Origin: JAABRE01 sp964413275
GTDB lineage: Bacteria > Cyanobacteriota > Cyanobacteriia > Cyanobacteriales > JAABRE01
Assembly (NCBI GenBank): GCA_964413275.1
Contig: CAYPSO010000005.1
Span: 1-64,000 of the forward strand
Reading direction: 5' to 3'
DNA length: 64,000 nucleotides
Shown: positions 15,619 to 27,000 of the stretch, piece after piece
How the letters are laid out: the number at the start of each line of letters is the position of its first letter
Position numbering within the stretch: the stretch's first letter is position 1
Program-made: the position numbers and the translations under genes
Notes under the pieces: model-generated
Database searches by the model: none
What the model saw: only the letters and a program-made list of their open reading frames with translations
What the model was told of the DNA's origin: nothing

Positions 15619-16887
15619 ATGTTTTCCCAATTAATATTGAGTTCAGATGCTTTTAAATTATTTATGGTTCTTTTTCTTTCCTTTTTAATTGGTTTAGAAA
15701 GAGAAGAACATAAGATTAATAAAGGTTATGCTTTTGGGGGAGTACGGACTTATCCTTTAATTGGATTAGTGGGTTATGGTATGGCATTTTTGTCACAAAA
15801 TCAAATTATTCCTGTTGCCATTGGTTTAGGAGTAATTGGTGGCTTAATGATGATTTCTTATTGGTATAAAATCCACGCTTCACAACGAGTTGGTTTTACC
15901 TCAGAAATTTCTGGTTTATTAACTTATATTATTGGTGCTTTAGTTTATCACGAATATTTTTGGGTAGCTTCTACTTTGGCGATTGCAAGTTTAATTTTGT
16001 TAGAATTAAAATCTTTTTTAGAAAATTTAGCTCGTCGTTTTTCTGAAGAAGATATTTTCACTTTTACTAAATTTTTATTTTTAACCCTTGTTATTTTACC
16101 TATTCTTCCCAATCAAAATTTTAGTATTTTTGATCTTAATCCTTTTAAAACTTGGTTAGTTGTGGTCGCAGTTAGTAGCATTTCCTATGGTAGTTTTCTC
16201 TTACAAAGATTGATTAAAGGAAAAGGAGGAATTACCTTAATCGCTCTTTTAGGCGGTGCTTATTCTTCCACTGTTACCACAGTAGCTTTAGCCAAAGAAT
16301 CTAGTCTGAATCCTGAAACTTCTGGTAATTATTTAGGTGCAATTATTATTGCTACAGGGATGATGTATTTTCGGTTAGCTTTATTACTAAAAATTTTTAA
16401 TTATAATTTAGCCCGTCAATTAATTATTCCTTTTATTTGTCTAGGAAGTGTAGGAATTTTAGTAGGTTTTTTAATAATCTTAAAATGTAATTCAAAAATA
16501 AAACCTCATGAATGTAAAGCCAGCCATCCCACAGGAAATCCTTTAGAATTAAAAGCTGCTTTAAGTTTTGCGACTTTATTTGTTTTGATTTCTATTATTA
16601 CTCATTATACTATTACTTACTTAGGTAATCGTGGCGTTTATACTTTAGCAGGAATTATGGGAATTACAGATGTAGATCCTTTTATTTTAGGCTTAACTCA
16701 ATCTGGGGGAAAATCAGTACCTATTTCTATTGCAAGTATTTCGATTTTAATTGCTACGGCTAGTAATAATATTATTAAAGGTATATATGCCATAATTTTT
16801 AGTAATCAGCAAATAGGAAAACAGAGTTTTTATCTGTTATTATTATTAAGTTTTTTTGGTTTAATTCCGATTATGTGGTTAAAATAA
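15619..16887 (+). CDS. MgtC/SapB N-terminal plus DUF4010 membrane protein
   Basis: This 422-aa integral membrane protein has roughly ten to twelve hydrophobic segments. The N-terminal part has LSFLIGLEREEHK (the LIGLEREE signature of the MgtC/SapB family) and GGVRTYPLIGLVGYG. The C-terminal half fits DUF4010, with GAYSSTVTTVALAKES, LAGIMGITDVDPFILGLTQ and ATASNNIIKGIYA. Family members are predicted inner-membrane proteins of unknown transport or regulatory function. It is a single gene between chlL (divergent) and the methyltransferase. No clear ribosome-binding site is seen before ATG 15619. Confidence 0.85.
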   Translation: MFSQLILSSDAFKLFMVLFLSFLIGLEREEHKINKGYAFGGVRTYPLIGLVGYGMAFLSQNQIIPVAIGLGVIGGLMMISYWYKIHASQRVGFTSEISGLLTYIIGALVYHEYFWVASTLAIASLILLELKSFLENLARRFSEEDIFTFTKFLFLTLVILPILPNQNFSIFDLNPFKTWLVVVAVSSISYGSFLLQRLIKGKGGITLIALLGGAYSSTVTTVALAKESSLNPETSGNYLGAIIIATGMMYFRLALLLKIFNYNLARQLIIPFICLGSVGILVGFLIILKCNSKIKPHECKASHPTGNPLELKAALSFATLFVLISIITHYTITYLGNRGVYTLAGIMGITDVDPFILGLTQSGGKSVPISIASISILIATASNNIIKGIYAIIFSNQQIGKQSFYLLLLLSFFGLIPIMWLK

Positions 16888-16987
16888 ATCTATTAATTTA
16901 TCTGAGTTGAATGATATTTCTTGCAGTAAATTTTACAATTAGTTAAAATACGGATTAATTAAGAAATATATTTAAGATTAGATTTCA

Positions 16988-17929
16988 ATGAGTTCATTTT
17001 TCCCATTTTTTGCATCTTTCCTTAGTTTATTAACTCTAGGCATTGCCTCATATTTAATTACGGCTCGCCGTTATCAATCATCTAACTCCGTAGCTAATTC
17101 CTACGATCAATGGACAGAAGATGGTATTTTAGAATTTTACTGGGGCGAACATATTCATTTAGGTCATTATGGTTCACCTCCCCAACCTAAAGATTTTATC
17201 GCTGCCAAAGTAGATTTTGTCCATGAAATGGTTCAATGGGGCGGCTTAGACAAATTACCTCCTGGTAGCACTCTTTTAGATGTTGGCTGTGGAATTGGTG
17301 GCAGTAGCCGTATTTTGGCTAAGGATTATGGGTTTTCTGTCACCGGTGTTACCATTAGTCCTCAACAAGTTAAACGGGCTCAAAACTTGACACCTAAAGG
17401 TATTGATGCTAAATTTGTGGTTGATGATGCCATGAAACTCTCTTTTCCTGATGGCAGTTTTGATGTAGTTTGGTCTGTGGAAGCTGGGCCTCATATGCCG
17501 GATAAAGCAGTTTTTGCTAAGGAATTAATGCGGGTATTAAAACCCGGTGGTGTTTTACTTGTAGCAGATTGGAATCAAAGGGACGATCGCACCTTACCCC
17601 TTAATTTTTGGGAAAAACCAGTAATGAAACAATTGCTAGATCAATGGTCACATCCCGCTTTTTCAAGTATTGAAAGGTTTGCAGAGCTTTTAGAAGCCAC
17701 AGGATTAGTCTCAGGGAAAGTAATCATCGCCGATTGGACTCAACAAACACTTCCTTCTTGGTTAGATTCCATTTGGCAAGGCATAGTTAAACCAAAAGGA
17801 TTAGTAATGTTTGGTGTTTCTGGTTTTATTAAATCTCTACGGGAAGTACCTACTTTATTGCTGATGCGATTAGCTTTTGGTAAGGGGCTTTGCCGATTCG
17901 GAATGTTTCGGGCGATAAAAACCTTTTAA
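16988..17929 (+). CDS. MPBQ/MSBQ methyltransferase (tocopherol and plastoquinone synthesis)
   Basis: The protein (313 aa) is very close to what I remember of Synechocystis sll0418, the 2-methyl-6-phytyl-1,4-benzoquinone methyltransferase. It begins with a membrane-anchoring segment (~8-25), then has NSYDQWTEDGILEFYWGEHIHLGHYG. The SAM-binding motif I is LLDVGCGIGGSSRILA at ~98-113, followed by VEAGPHMPDKAVFAKELMRVLKPGG and the C-terminal LLMRLAFGKGLCRFGMFRA. It adds the ring methyl group that leads to tocopherols and plastoquinone, at the membrane. The gene stands alone with ~100 bp upstream. Confidence 0.93.
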   Translation: MSSFFPFFASFLSLLTLGIASYLITARRYQSSNSVANSYDQWTEDGILEFYWGEHIHLGHYGSPPQPKDFIAAKVDFVHEMVQWGGLDKLPPGSTLLDVGCGIGGSSRILAKDYGFSVTGVTISPQQVKRAQNLTPKGIDAKFVVDDAMKLSFPDGSFDVVWSVEAGPHMPDKAVFAKELMRVLKPGGVLLVADWNQRDDRTLPLNFWEKPVMKQLLDQWSHPAFSSIERFAELLEATGLVSGKVIIADWTQQTLPSWLDSIWQGIVKPKGLVMFGVSGFIKSLREVPTLLLMRLAFGKGLCRFGMFRAIKTF

Positions 17930-18132
17930 ATGTACTTTTTAAATGTATAAGCTGTTGTGCATTTAAACTGGGTATTAGTAATTACCTCCTGCCTCCTGCC
18001 TCTCTCAACAACCAAATTTAAAAGCGTGATAGCTTAGACGAATTGCAGAAGTTAGGGAATGGGGAAGTCTAATGTACCAATTTCGGGTAAACATGACTAC
18101 AATCGAATAAATTATGTAGTGTGAGGAAGAAT

Positions 18133-19146
18133 ATGGCAATTAATTTGCAACAAGCCTTTGAAGTAGGCAAGTATCTGGTTACTCAAAGGTTATTGGGGCG
18201 AAAAAAATTTCCCCTCGTTTTAATGTTAGAACCTTTATTCCGTTGTAATCTTGCTTGCACTGGTTGTGGCAAAATTCAGCATCCTACAGAAATTCTCAAG
18301 CAAAATCTTAGCCCTGAAGATTGTTTTAAGGCAGCAGAGGAATGTGGTGCTCCTGTGGTATCTATTCCGGGCGGTGAACCTTTATTACACCCTCAAATTG
18401 ACGAAATTGTTAAAGGTTTAATCGCTAGGAAAAAATTTGTTTATCTGTGTACCAACGGCATATTATTAGAGAAAAGTTTAGATAAATTCGAGCCTTCTCC
18501 TTACCTAACTTTTAGCATACATTTAGATGGTTTACAGGAAAAACATGACCAATGTGTAGATCGTCAAGGAGTGTTTGACAAAGCAGTCAATGCCATAAAG
18601 GCAGCTAAAGCTAAAGGATTCCGTGTTACCACCAATACTACAGTATTTGAGGGAACAAATCCTCAAGAAGTACAGGAATTTTTTGATTTTCTGGAAACTT
18701 TAGGTATTGACGGTATGATGATTTCCCCCGGATACAGCTATGAATGGGCACCAGATCAAGATCATTTCCTGAAACGAGAACAAACGAAAACCTTATTCCG
18801 TGAGATACTTGCACCTTTTAAAGCTGGTAAAAAGAAATGGAATTTTAATCATAATCCCCTGTTTTTAGATTTTCTCATTGGTGAAAAAGATTATGAATGT
18901 ACTCCTTGGGGCAGTCCGAGTTATAGTGTATTAGGATGGCAAAAACCTTGCTATTTGTTAAATGAAGGATATTATCAAACCTTCCAAGAATTATTAAACA
19001 ATACTGACTGGAGCAAATATGGCCGAGCCAGTGGTAATCCACAATGTGCTGACTGTATGGTACATTGTGGTTATGAACCTACCGCAGCCATGGATGCCAT
19101 GCAGCCCTCAAATATTGGTCGCTCTTTAAGTACGCTTTTGGGTTAA
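18133..19146 (+). CDS. hpnH: Adenosyl-hopene transferase HpnH (radical SAM)
   Basis: HpnH joins an adenosyl radical to diploptene, the first step towards extended (C35) hopanoids. The protein (337 aa from this start) carries the radical-SAM cluster motif CNLACTGC within LFRCNLACTGCGKIQHP near residue 40, then SIPGGEPLLHP, YLCTNGILL and FSIHLDGLQEKHD. C-terminal cysteines (CADCMVHCGYEP) fit the family's extended C-terminal region. An upstream GTG at 18121 is in frame, but ATG 18133 has GAGGA five bases before it and matches the usual N-terminus, so I start there. No other hopanoid gene is near. Confidence 0.93.
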   Translation: MAINLQQAFEVGKYLVTQRLLGRKKFPLVLMLEPLFRCNLACTGCGKIQHPTEILKQNLSPEDCFKAAEECGAPVVSIPGGEPLLHPQIDEIVKGLIARKKFVYLCTNGILLEKSLDKFEPSPYLTFSIHLDGLQEKHDQCVDRQGVFDKAVNAIKAAKAKGFRVTTNTTVFEGTNPQEVQEFFDFLETLGIDGMMISPGYSYEWAPDQDHFLKREQTKTLFREILAPFKAGKKKWNFNHNPLFLDFLIGEKDYECTPWGSPSYSVLGWQKPCYLLNEGYYQTFQELLNNTDWSKYGRASGNPQCADCMVHCGYEPTAAMDAMQPSNIGRSLSTLLG

Positions 19147-19198
19147 GTTATTAGTTCTTTGTCATTGGTTAAATAACCAATGACAAAAGACAAAATAT

Positions 19199-19597
19199 TT
19201 ATTGCTTATTTACCTTATGCTCTTTATGGTTTTTGCTGAGTAATTGTTCTTCGAGGGCAGCAATACGATTATAAGCGGCTGTCAGTTGTGCTGTTAAACG
19301 CCGAATTTGCACATCACTAGACATTCCCATTTGTTGATAGCGATAACTATTATATTGCCAACTATTACCACCTACTAATATGTCTTTATGTACCATATTT
19401 AGGTCTGCATATTCGTTTGATGTATCAGGATTCGGAATCATATCGTTCAAAGATGAAGAAGATTCAACTGTTGACCCATATTTCTCATCTTGACGGGAAC
19501 TTAAAACGACTATTTGTTTACTCATTTGAGCGACAATTTCTTGCAAATTCTCTACCTTAGAATTAAGTTCGACGATTTTTTGATACATTGAATCCAT
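19199..19597 (-). CDS. Conserved-looking coiled-coil protein of unknown function
   Basis: The 132-aa protein has two predicted coiled-coil helices, one at the N-terminus (YQKIVELNSKVENLQEIVAQ, residues ~5-35) and one at the C-terminus (RRLTAQLTAAYNRIAALEEQ). A low-complexity Ser/Asp/Asn-rich linker joins them. It has no membrane segment or signal peptide. I do not recognise a family. The two coils suggest oligomerisation or a scaffold role. It is convergent with hpnH, 52 bp away, and downstream of dprA on the same strand with ~160 bp between. Confidence 0.6.
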   Translation of the reverse strand: MDSMYQKIVELNSKVENLQEIVAQMSKQIVVLSSRQDEKYGSTVESSSSLNDMIPNPDTSNEYADLNMVHKDILVGGNSWQYNSYRYQQMGMSSDVQIRRLTAQLTAAYNRIAALEEQLLSKNHKEHKVNKQ

Positions 19598-19757
19598 AGC
19601 ATTTTCCCAATTCCTACTCTTATTTTTTCATGCTATATTATCTCTAAGAAAAATTACGATTATTGCTGATTAATTTAACTATTGGTCAAAGCTTTGTTAT
19701 ATACATTACTAAAAAGAAAGAATATTCTGTTTTTTATCTTTATTCAGTAAACCGTAA

Positions 19758-20903
19758 TTAAGTTATTAATTGATAACGCATTCCGGGTAATTGGGAAACT
19801 AAACCTAGTAATTCTAATTGTAATAAACCAGCACTAACATTAGGTGCAGCTAAACCAGATTTTTCGATAATTGAGTCAAATGGGATGGCATCTGAGGGAA
19901 CACATTCTAAGATTTTGGCTAATTCTGGAGCTAAATTAAGATTCTTTAGCGAATTTGCTGGAATTACTGTCTCAGTTTCAGAAAATAAAGATAATTGTTG
20001 TGCCGTATCCAGAGGAGGTATCGCACCTAACATTTCCAATAATTCCCCTTCCTCAATAATCATGCCAGAGCCATCTTTCAATAATTTTAAACATCCTTTA
20101 GCATGGTCAAAATCAGGAGAATTAGGTAAAGCGTAGATGTCTCGACCAAATTCATTACCATATCTAGCAGTAATTAAAGAGCCAGATTTTTCTGGTGCTT
20201 CCATGACTAAAACCGCACGACTTAAACCCGCAATAATACGATTACGAGGGGGGAAATTTCGACGATCTGGTCTTGTTCCCGCCGGATATTCGCTTAAAAG
20301 CAGTCCTTGAGCGGTAATTTCTTCCATTAACTGGCGATTACTCTGGGGATATACTACATCAACCCCTGTACCTAACACAGCAATAGTGCGCCCTCCTGCC
20401 TGTAAACAGGCTTGATGTGCTTCAGTATCAATACCGGCTGCCAAACCAGAAATAATGGTAAAGCCTGATTTCGCTAAAATGCTGCTAATTTTGCGAGTCC
20501 ATCTTTTACCGTGTTCGCTGGGATACCGCGTACCTACCATAGCGCAACAGGGGGTAATGCCATCAATTTCTGCTTTTTTTACTTTACCTCGATAATATAA
20601 TACAGGAGGAGGAGTAGGAATTTCTAACAATAAACGGGGGTATTCTGCATCGGCTGGAGTCCAAAAATGAGGATTTTTTTTGCTATGTTCTAATAATAAT
20701 TGTTCGGGATTAATTTGCGATCGCTTTTCACTAACAGTTTGTGATAATTTCCATCCCAAACCTTCTATTTCTCCTAAAGCTTTAATATTGGCATTCCAAG
20801 CTTCTTCTAAACTACCAAAATATTCCTGTAAACGTTTTAATAAAATTGGCCCGATGCCGTGAATTTGTGACCATGCTAACCAATATATTCTTTCTTGTTT
20901 CAT
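19758..20903 (-). CDS. dprA: DNA-processing protein DprA
   Basis: DprA protects incoming single-stranded DNA and loads RecA during natural transformation. The protein has an N-terminal HhH/SAM-like segment (SQIHGIGPILLKRL), then the Rossmann core with MVGTRYPSEHGKRW, IISGLAAGIDTEAHQ, VLGTGVDVVYP, SEYPAGTRPDRRNFPPRNRIIAGLS and SGSLITARYGNEFGRDIYA. A C-terminal winged-helix domain follows (~330-380). The frame is open 11 codons further upstream, but the ATG at 20903 gives the usual MKQERIYWLAW start, so I chose it. Its presence fits natural competence, though no other competence gene is in the window. Confidence 0.93.
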   Translation of the reverse strand: MKQERIYWLAWSQIHGIGPILLKRLQEYFGSLEEAWNANIKALGEIEGLGWKLSQTVSEKRSQINPEQLLLEHSKKNPHFWTPADAEYPRLLLEIPTPPPVLYYRGKVKKAEIDGITPCCAMVGTRYPSEHGKRWTRKISSILAKSGFTIISGLAAGIDTEAHQACLQAGGRTIAVLGTGVDVVYPQSNRQLMEEITAQGLLLSEYPAGTRPDRRNFPPRNRIIAGLSRAVLVMEAPEKSGSLITARYGNEFGRDIYALPNSPDFDHAKGCLKLLKDGSGMIIEEGELLEMLGAIPPLDTAQQLSLFSETETVIPANSLKNLNLAPELAKILECVPSDAIPFDSIIEKSGLAAPNVSAGLLQLELLGLVSQLPGMRYQLIT

Positions 20904-21049
20904 AATTATTTGTTTCAATAGTATAATAATAGCCAATTATATATTTCTTTTCTCTTCTTTTCTCCCTGTTTGACCTGCCTCCGTGATTCATTAAAAAAAT
21001 TATGTTTACTTACCGCCTCTAATCTCTATATTATTAATAATTAATTATT

Positions 21050-24000
21050 ATGATATTACCTAATTATCAACTTTTAAATAAAATCCATGAAACTCATAAA
21101 TCCGAGATTTATCGTGCCATTAGAAATGAAGATAATTTATCGGTTATTATTAAAAATCTTAAAATAAGTTATCCCACACAGGAAGAAATTATTCACTATA
21201 AACAAGAATATGAAATTACTCGTTATCTTCATATTGAAGGAGTAATAAAAGTTTATGATTCAATTATAAATCCATCTCATATAGCTATAATTTTAGAAGA
21301 TTTTGGTGCAATTTCTTTAATAGATTTTCTAAGTCAACAACCGAATCAAAGATTATCTGTATCACAATTTTTACCCATAGCAATTAAAATAACTAAAATT
21401 TTAGGCAATATTCATCAAGAACATATTATTCATAAAGATATTAATCCTTCTAACATTATTTATAATCCAGAAACAGAACAGCTTAAAATTATTGATTTTG
21501 GAATTTCGACTAAATTAACGAAAGAAAATCCTGTTTTTAAACATCCTAATATACTTGAAGGGACTTTAGCTTATATTTCCCCCGAACAAACAGGAAGAAT
21601 GAATCGTTTTCTTGATTATCGTACCGATTTTTATTCTTTGGGCATAACCTTTTATCAACTATTAACTGGACAACTTCCCTATAAAAGTAATGATTTACTG
21701 GAATTAGTTCATAGCCATATAGCTAAAATTCCCTTATTACCCCATGAAATAAACTTAGAAATACCTTTAACACTTTCTAAAATAATAGTAAAATTAATGG
21801 CTAAAAATGCCGAAGATAGATATAAAAGTGCTTGGGGAATTAAGACTGATTTAGAAAATTGTTTAGAACAATTAAAAAACAAAGGTAGTATTAATGAATT
21901 TATTTTAGGTGAAAATGATTTTTCTGAAGAATTACATATTCCTCAAAAATTATATGGTAGAGCCACAGAAGTAGAAGAATTATTGGCAGCCTTTGCACGA
22001 ACTACAACAAGAGATGAGCAAAATAATAAATCTCCTGAATTCATTTTAGTATCTGGTTATTCAGGAATAGGTAAAACCTCCCTTGTTCAAGAAATTTATA
22101 AGCCAATTACTGAAAAAAAAGGTTACTTTATCTCCGGCAAATTTGACCAATTACAACGTCATATTCCCTATTATTCCATAGTCAAAGCACTACAAAAATT
22201 AATCAAACAACTCTTAAGAAAAGATGAAATTAGTTTACAAATATGGAAAGAAAAATTATTAAAAGCATTAGGAGAAAATGGAGAGATTATTGTTAATCTT
22301 ATTCCTGAATTAGAATTAATGATTGGCAAGCAACCTGAAGTTACGAAGTTAGAAGGTATAGAATCGGAAAATAGGTTTAATTTAGTTTTTCAAAATTTTA
22401 TCCAAGTTTTTCCTCAAGCAGAACACCCTTTAGTTATCTTTATTGATGATTTACAGTGGGCAGATTTAGCTTCATTAAAGTTAATTAATTTAATTTTGAC
22501 AGAAATTAAACCAGAATATTTATTATTAATAGGTGCGTATCGTGATAATGAAGTTAGTGATACCCATCCTTTAATTATGACTATTAAGTCACTTAAAAAA
22601 ATGGCAATACCAATCAAGGAAATTATCTTACAACCCTTACAAAAAAAAGATATAAACCAATTACTAATTGATACATTTTATTGTCTATCTGAGCAAGCAG
22701 AAGAACTAGGAAAATTAATTCAAGAGAAAACAGAAGGGAATCCTTTTTTTATTAATGAGTTAATTAAAGATATTCATCAAAATAATTTAATCTATTTCGA
22801 TTCAGAAGTTAGACATTGGCAATGGCAGATAGAAGAAATAAAACACATAAAAATTAGTGAGAATGTAGTCGAACTATTGATTAAAAAACTTCTAAATTTA
22901 CCGAAAACAACTCAACATTTTTTAAGTTTAGCTGCTTGTATTGGTGCTGAGTTTGATTTAACAACTTTAGCAATTATTTCTCAACAACAATCTGCTTTAT
23001 TATTTGATGAATTAAAATTAGCTATTAAACTGGGTTTAGTTATAGCAAAATCAGAATTAAATACTGAATTATTAATTAATAACTATCAATTTGCCCACGA
23101 TCGCTTTCAGCAAGCAGCCTATAGTTTAATCAAACAAGAAGAACAAGAAATAATTCACCTAAAAATAGGAAGACTGTTATTAGATAAGATAAATATTCAA
23201 GAAAAAAAAGATAATATTTTTGCCATTGTCGATCATCTTAATAAAGGAAGTATTTTAATCAAAGATGAAACAGAAAAACAAAAGTTAGTTGAATTAAATC
23301 TTTTAGTTGCTAAAAAAGCAAAAGATTCTGCCGCTTATAAATCTGCTCAAGAATACTTAATTGCTGGATTAAAAAACACTACTCAAAAACTATGGTTAAC
23401 CGATCATCAATTAATGTTTGAGTTGTATAAAGAACGAATTAAAATTGAGTATTTAACTGGTGATTTTAATGAGTCAGAAAACTGGATTGCTTTAACCTTA
23501 AAACAAGAAATATCTCCTTTAGAAAAAGTAGAAATATACAACTTATTAATTATTCAATATACCATGCAAGCAAAATATGAGGAGGCTATTGAAACAGGTA
23601 GAAAAGCTTTAGTATTATTAGGAATTGATTTACCTAAAACTAATTTAACAGAAGTTGTTCTGACAGAAATTAAACAAATAGAAGAAAAAATTGGTGATCG
23701 CACCATTGATTCTTTATTAGATGCACAAAAAATGACTATACCTGAACAACAAATGATAGGTAAAGTATTAACTAATATCGATCCTCCCGCCTATTTTAGT
23801 AATCAAGAATTATATGCAGTTATTGTAGTTAAAATGACTAATATTTCCTTGAATTATGGACATATTCCAGAGTCAAGTAAAGGTTATGTGACTTATGGAG
23901 CAATTATTAATTCGGTAACATCTAATTATCAAATTGGTTATGAATTTGGGAGTTTAGCAATAAAATTAAGTGAAAAATTTAATAATTTTTATCAAAAATG

Positions 24001-27000
24001 TTCCGCTTGTTTGGTTTTTGCAGGACTTTTAAATCATTGGGTAAAACCAATTAAATATGCTCAGGAAATATTTGATGATGGTTATCAATCTGGTTTATTA
24101 TCTGGAGAATTAAGACACGCAGGATACAATCTTCAATATAAAATACGTTATTTATTTTATCAGGGTATAAATTTATTAGAAATTTCAAACTTAGTTCCTG
24201 ATTATTTAAAATTCAATCAAAAAATCAAAAATCAATGGGGTACTGATGGAATTTTATCATTACAATTAAACCTATTTAATTTATTAGGCTTAACTAAAAA
24301 TATATTTGATTTTAATAACGGAAAAATTAACGAGTCTGAATATATAAAACATTGTTATGAGTGTAATAGTTGGGCTTGGATTTGTACTTTTAATATTTTT
24401 AAAGCTCATATTTTATATTTATATGAGTATCCCGAAGAAGCCTTACAATGTATTCAAGAAGCTGGTCAATATTTAGAATTTATTAGAGGACATTTTCAGT
24501 TAGCAGAATATACCTTTTATTATTCATTAATTCTGTCTGTTCTTTATGATAATGCGAGTCCAAATATTCAACAAAAATATTGGCAACAGTTAGAAAATAA
24601 TCAAAAACAACTCAAAATTTGGTCTGAAAGTTGCCCAGAAAATTTTCAGCATAAATATTTATTAGTGCAAGCAGAAATGTCTCGCCTCGCTCATCATAAT
24701 TGGGAAGCAATAGAATTATATGAGCAATCTATTGCCTCGGCTCACAAAAATCAATTTATCCAAGATAAAGCCTTAGCTAATGAGTTGGTAAGCAAATTTT
24801 GGCTGAAGCAAAATAAACAAGAATTTGCAGAAATATACATCAAAAAAGCCTATAATAATTATCAGCAATGGGGAGCTAAACGTAAAATTAAATTATTAAA
24901 AAATAAATATCCTTTCTTACTTAAAAAAAAGTCATTAAATCAAAAAATATATCTTACTCAAACAACAACTAATACCTCTTCAGGACAATTATTGGATTTA
25001 GCCGCCATAATGCAGGCATCCCAAACCATTTATAGTGAAATTGTTTTAGATAAACTATTAATTTCTCTAATGAAAATTATCATGGAAAATGCTGGTGCTG
25101 AATTAGCTTATTTAATTCTGGAACAGCAAGGCAATTGGTTTATTGAAGCAGCATTAAATACTAATCTTAATAATCCCATAATTTTAGAATCATTACCATT
25201 AGAAAACAAATTACCAAAATCAATTATTAATTATGTAATTAATAGCTTAAATATTGTAGTGCTTGATAACGCTAATAGTTCGATTGATTTTGGTCAAGAT
25301 AATTATTTTCAAGAAAATAATTCAAAATCAGTAATGTGCTATCCCTTACTCAATCAAAATCAAATAATAGGAGTAATTTATTTAGAAAATAATTTGACAA
25401 CTAATGTATTTACTCCAGAAAGAATCGAAATATTAAAAATCTTGTCAGCACCAGCCGCAATTGCTATTAATAATGCTCAATTTTACGAAAAAATTAGTAA
25501 TAATCAAAAACAATTAAATCAATTTCTTGAAGCGATACCCATTGGTATCGCCGTAGTTAATAATCAAGGTAAGCCTTATTACGCTAATCAAAAAGCCATA
25601 GAAATCTTACAAAAACCAGTAGATAAAGAAATAGAAATCAGCGAAATTACTAAAACTTACCAAACATATATTGCAGGAACAAATATAATTTATCCCTCTG
25701 AAAAGTTACCAATTATTAGAGCCTTAAAAGGAGAAAAATGTAGTGCTGATAACTTAGAAATTCATCATCCAGATAAAATTATTCTCCTTGAAAGTTGGTC
25801 TTCTCCTATTTACGATGCTCAGGGTAATATTGAATTTGCTATTTCAGCTTTTCAAGATATTACTCAACGAAAACAGGCTGAGAAAATTTTATCAGAATAT
25901 AATCAAACTTTAGAGAATGAAGTAACAGAAAGAACACAAGAATTATCTGAAACTATAGAAAAACTTAAAACTGCTCAATCTCAACTGATTTTATCAGAAA
26001 AAATGGCAGCTTTAGGACAGTTAGTTGCAGGAATAGCCCATGAAATTAATACGCCATTGGGAGCTATCCAAGCAGCTATTAAAAATATAGAAAAAGCTCT
26101 TGCAATTATGTTACAAGACATACCTTTATTGTCTCTAAAACTATCACTTACAGAACAAAAAGAATTTTTTAATTTTATTCAAAAAGCTCAAGAGAATCAG
26201 ACAAAATTATCAACTAGAGAACAACGGCAATATAAACGTAATTTAATTGATATTTTAACAGCAAATAATCTTGATTCACCACGTCAAGTTGCAGATATAT
26301 TAGTTGATATTGGTATTTATGATAAGATAACAGAATTTTTATATATTTTACAACATCCAGAGAGAGAATGGCTTTTAAATTTAGCTTATAATTTAATTAG
26401 ATTGCAAAGCAATAATAAAACTACGATCGCAGCAATTGAAAGAGCATCTAAAATAGTTTTTGCTTTAAAAAGTTATTCCCGTGAGGGGCTGTCCCCCGAA
26501 TCGAATTCGGGGGCTTGTACGCCCCGTTACGATGATAATAGTATAAGAAAAAGTATCTTAGTTACTGATGGGATTAATACTGTTTTAGAATTATATCATA
26601 ATCAAATTAAAAAAGGCATAAAAGTTCAGATTAATTATCAAATAGAAAATAGAATTTTAGGTTATCCCGACGAATTAATTCAAGTATGGACTAATTTAAT
26701 TCATAATAGTATTCAAGCCATGAATGGTGAGGGTAACTTAATAATTAATGGAACGGAAAATCAAAAATATATAATAGTAACCATAACTGATTCTGGTATT
26801 GGTATCCCCTCAGAAATTCAAAAGAGAATATTCGAACCTTTTTTTACAACTAAACCTATGGGAGAAGGCAGTGGATTAGGTTTAGATATAGTTAAAAAAA
26901 TTATTGACAAACATCAAGGTAAAATAACAGTAGAAAGTGTGCCGGGTGAAACAACTTTTACCATATTATTACCTAAACATATTAAATCCGAACTAATAAC

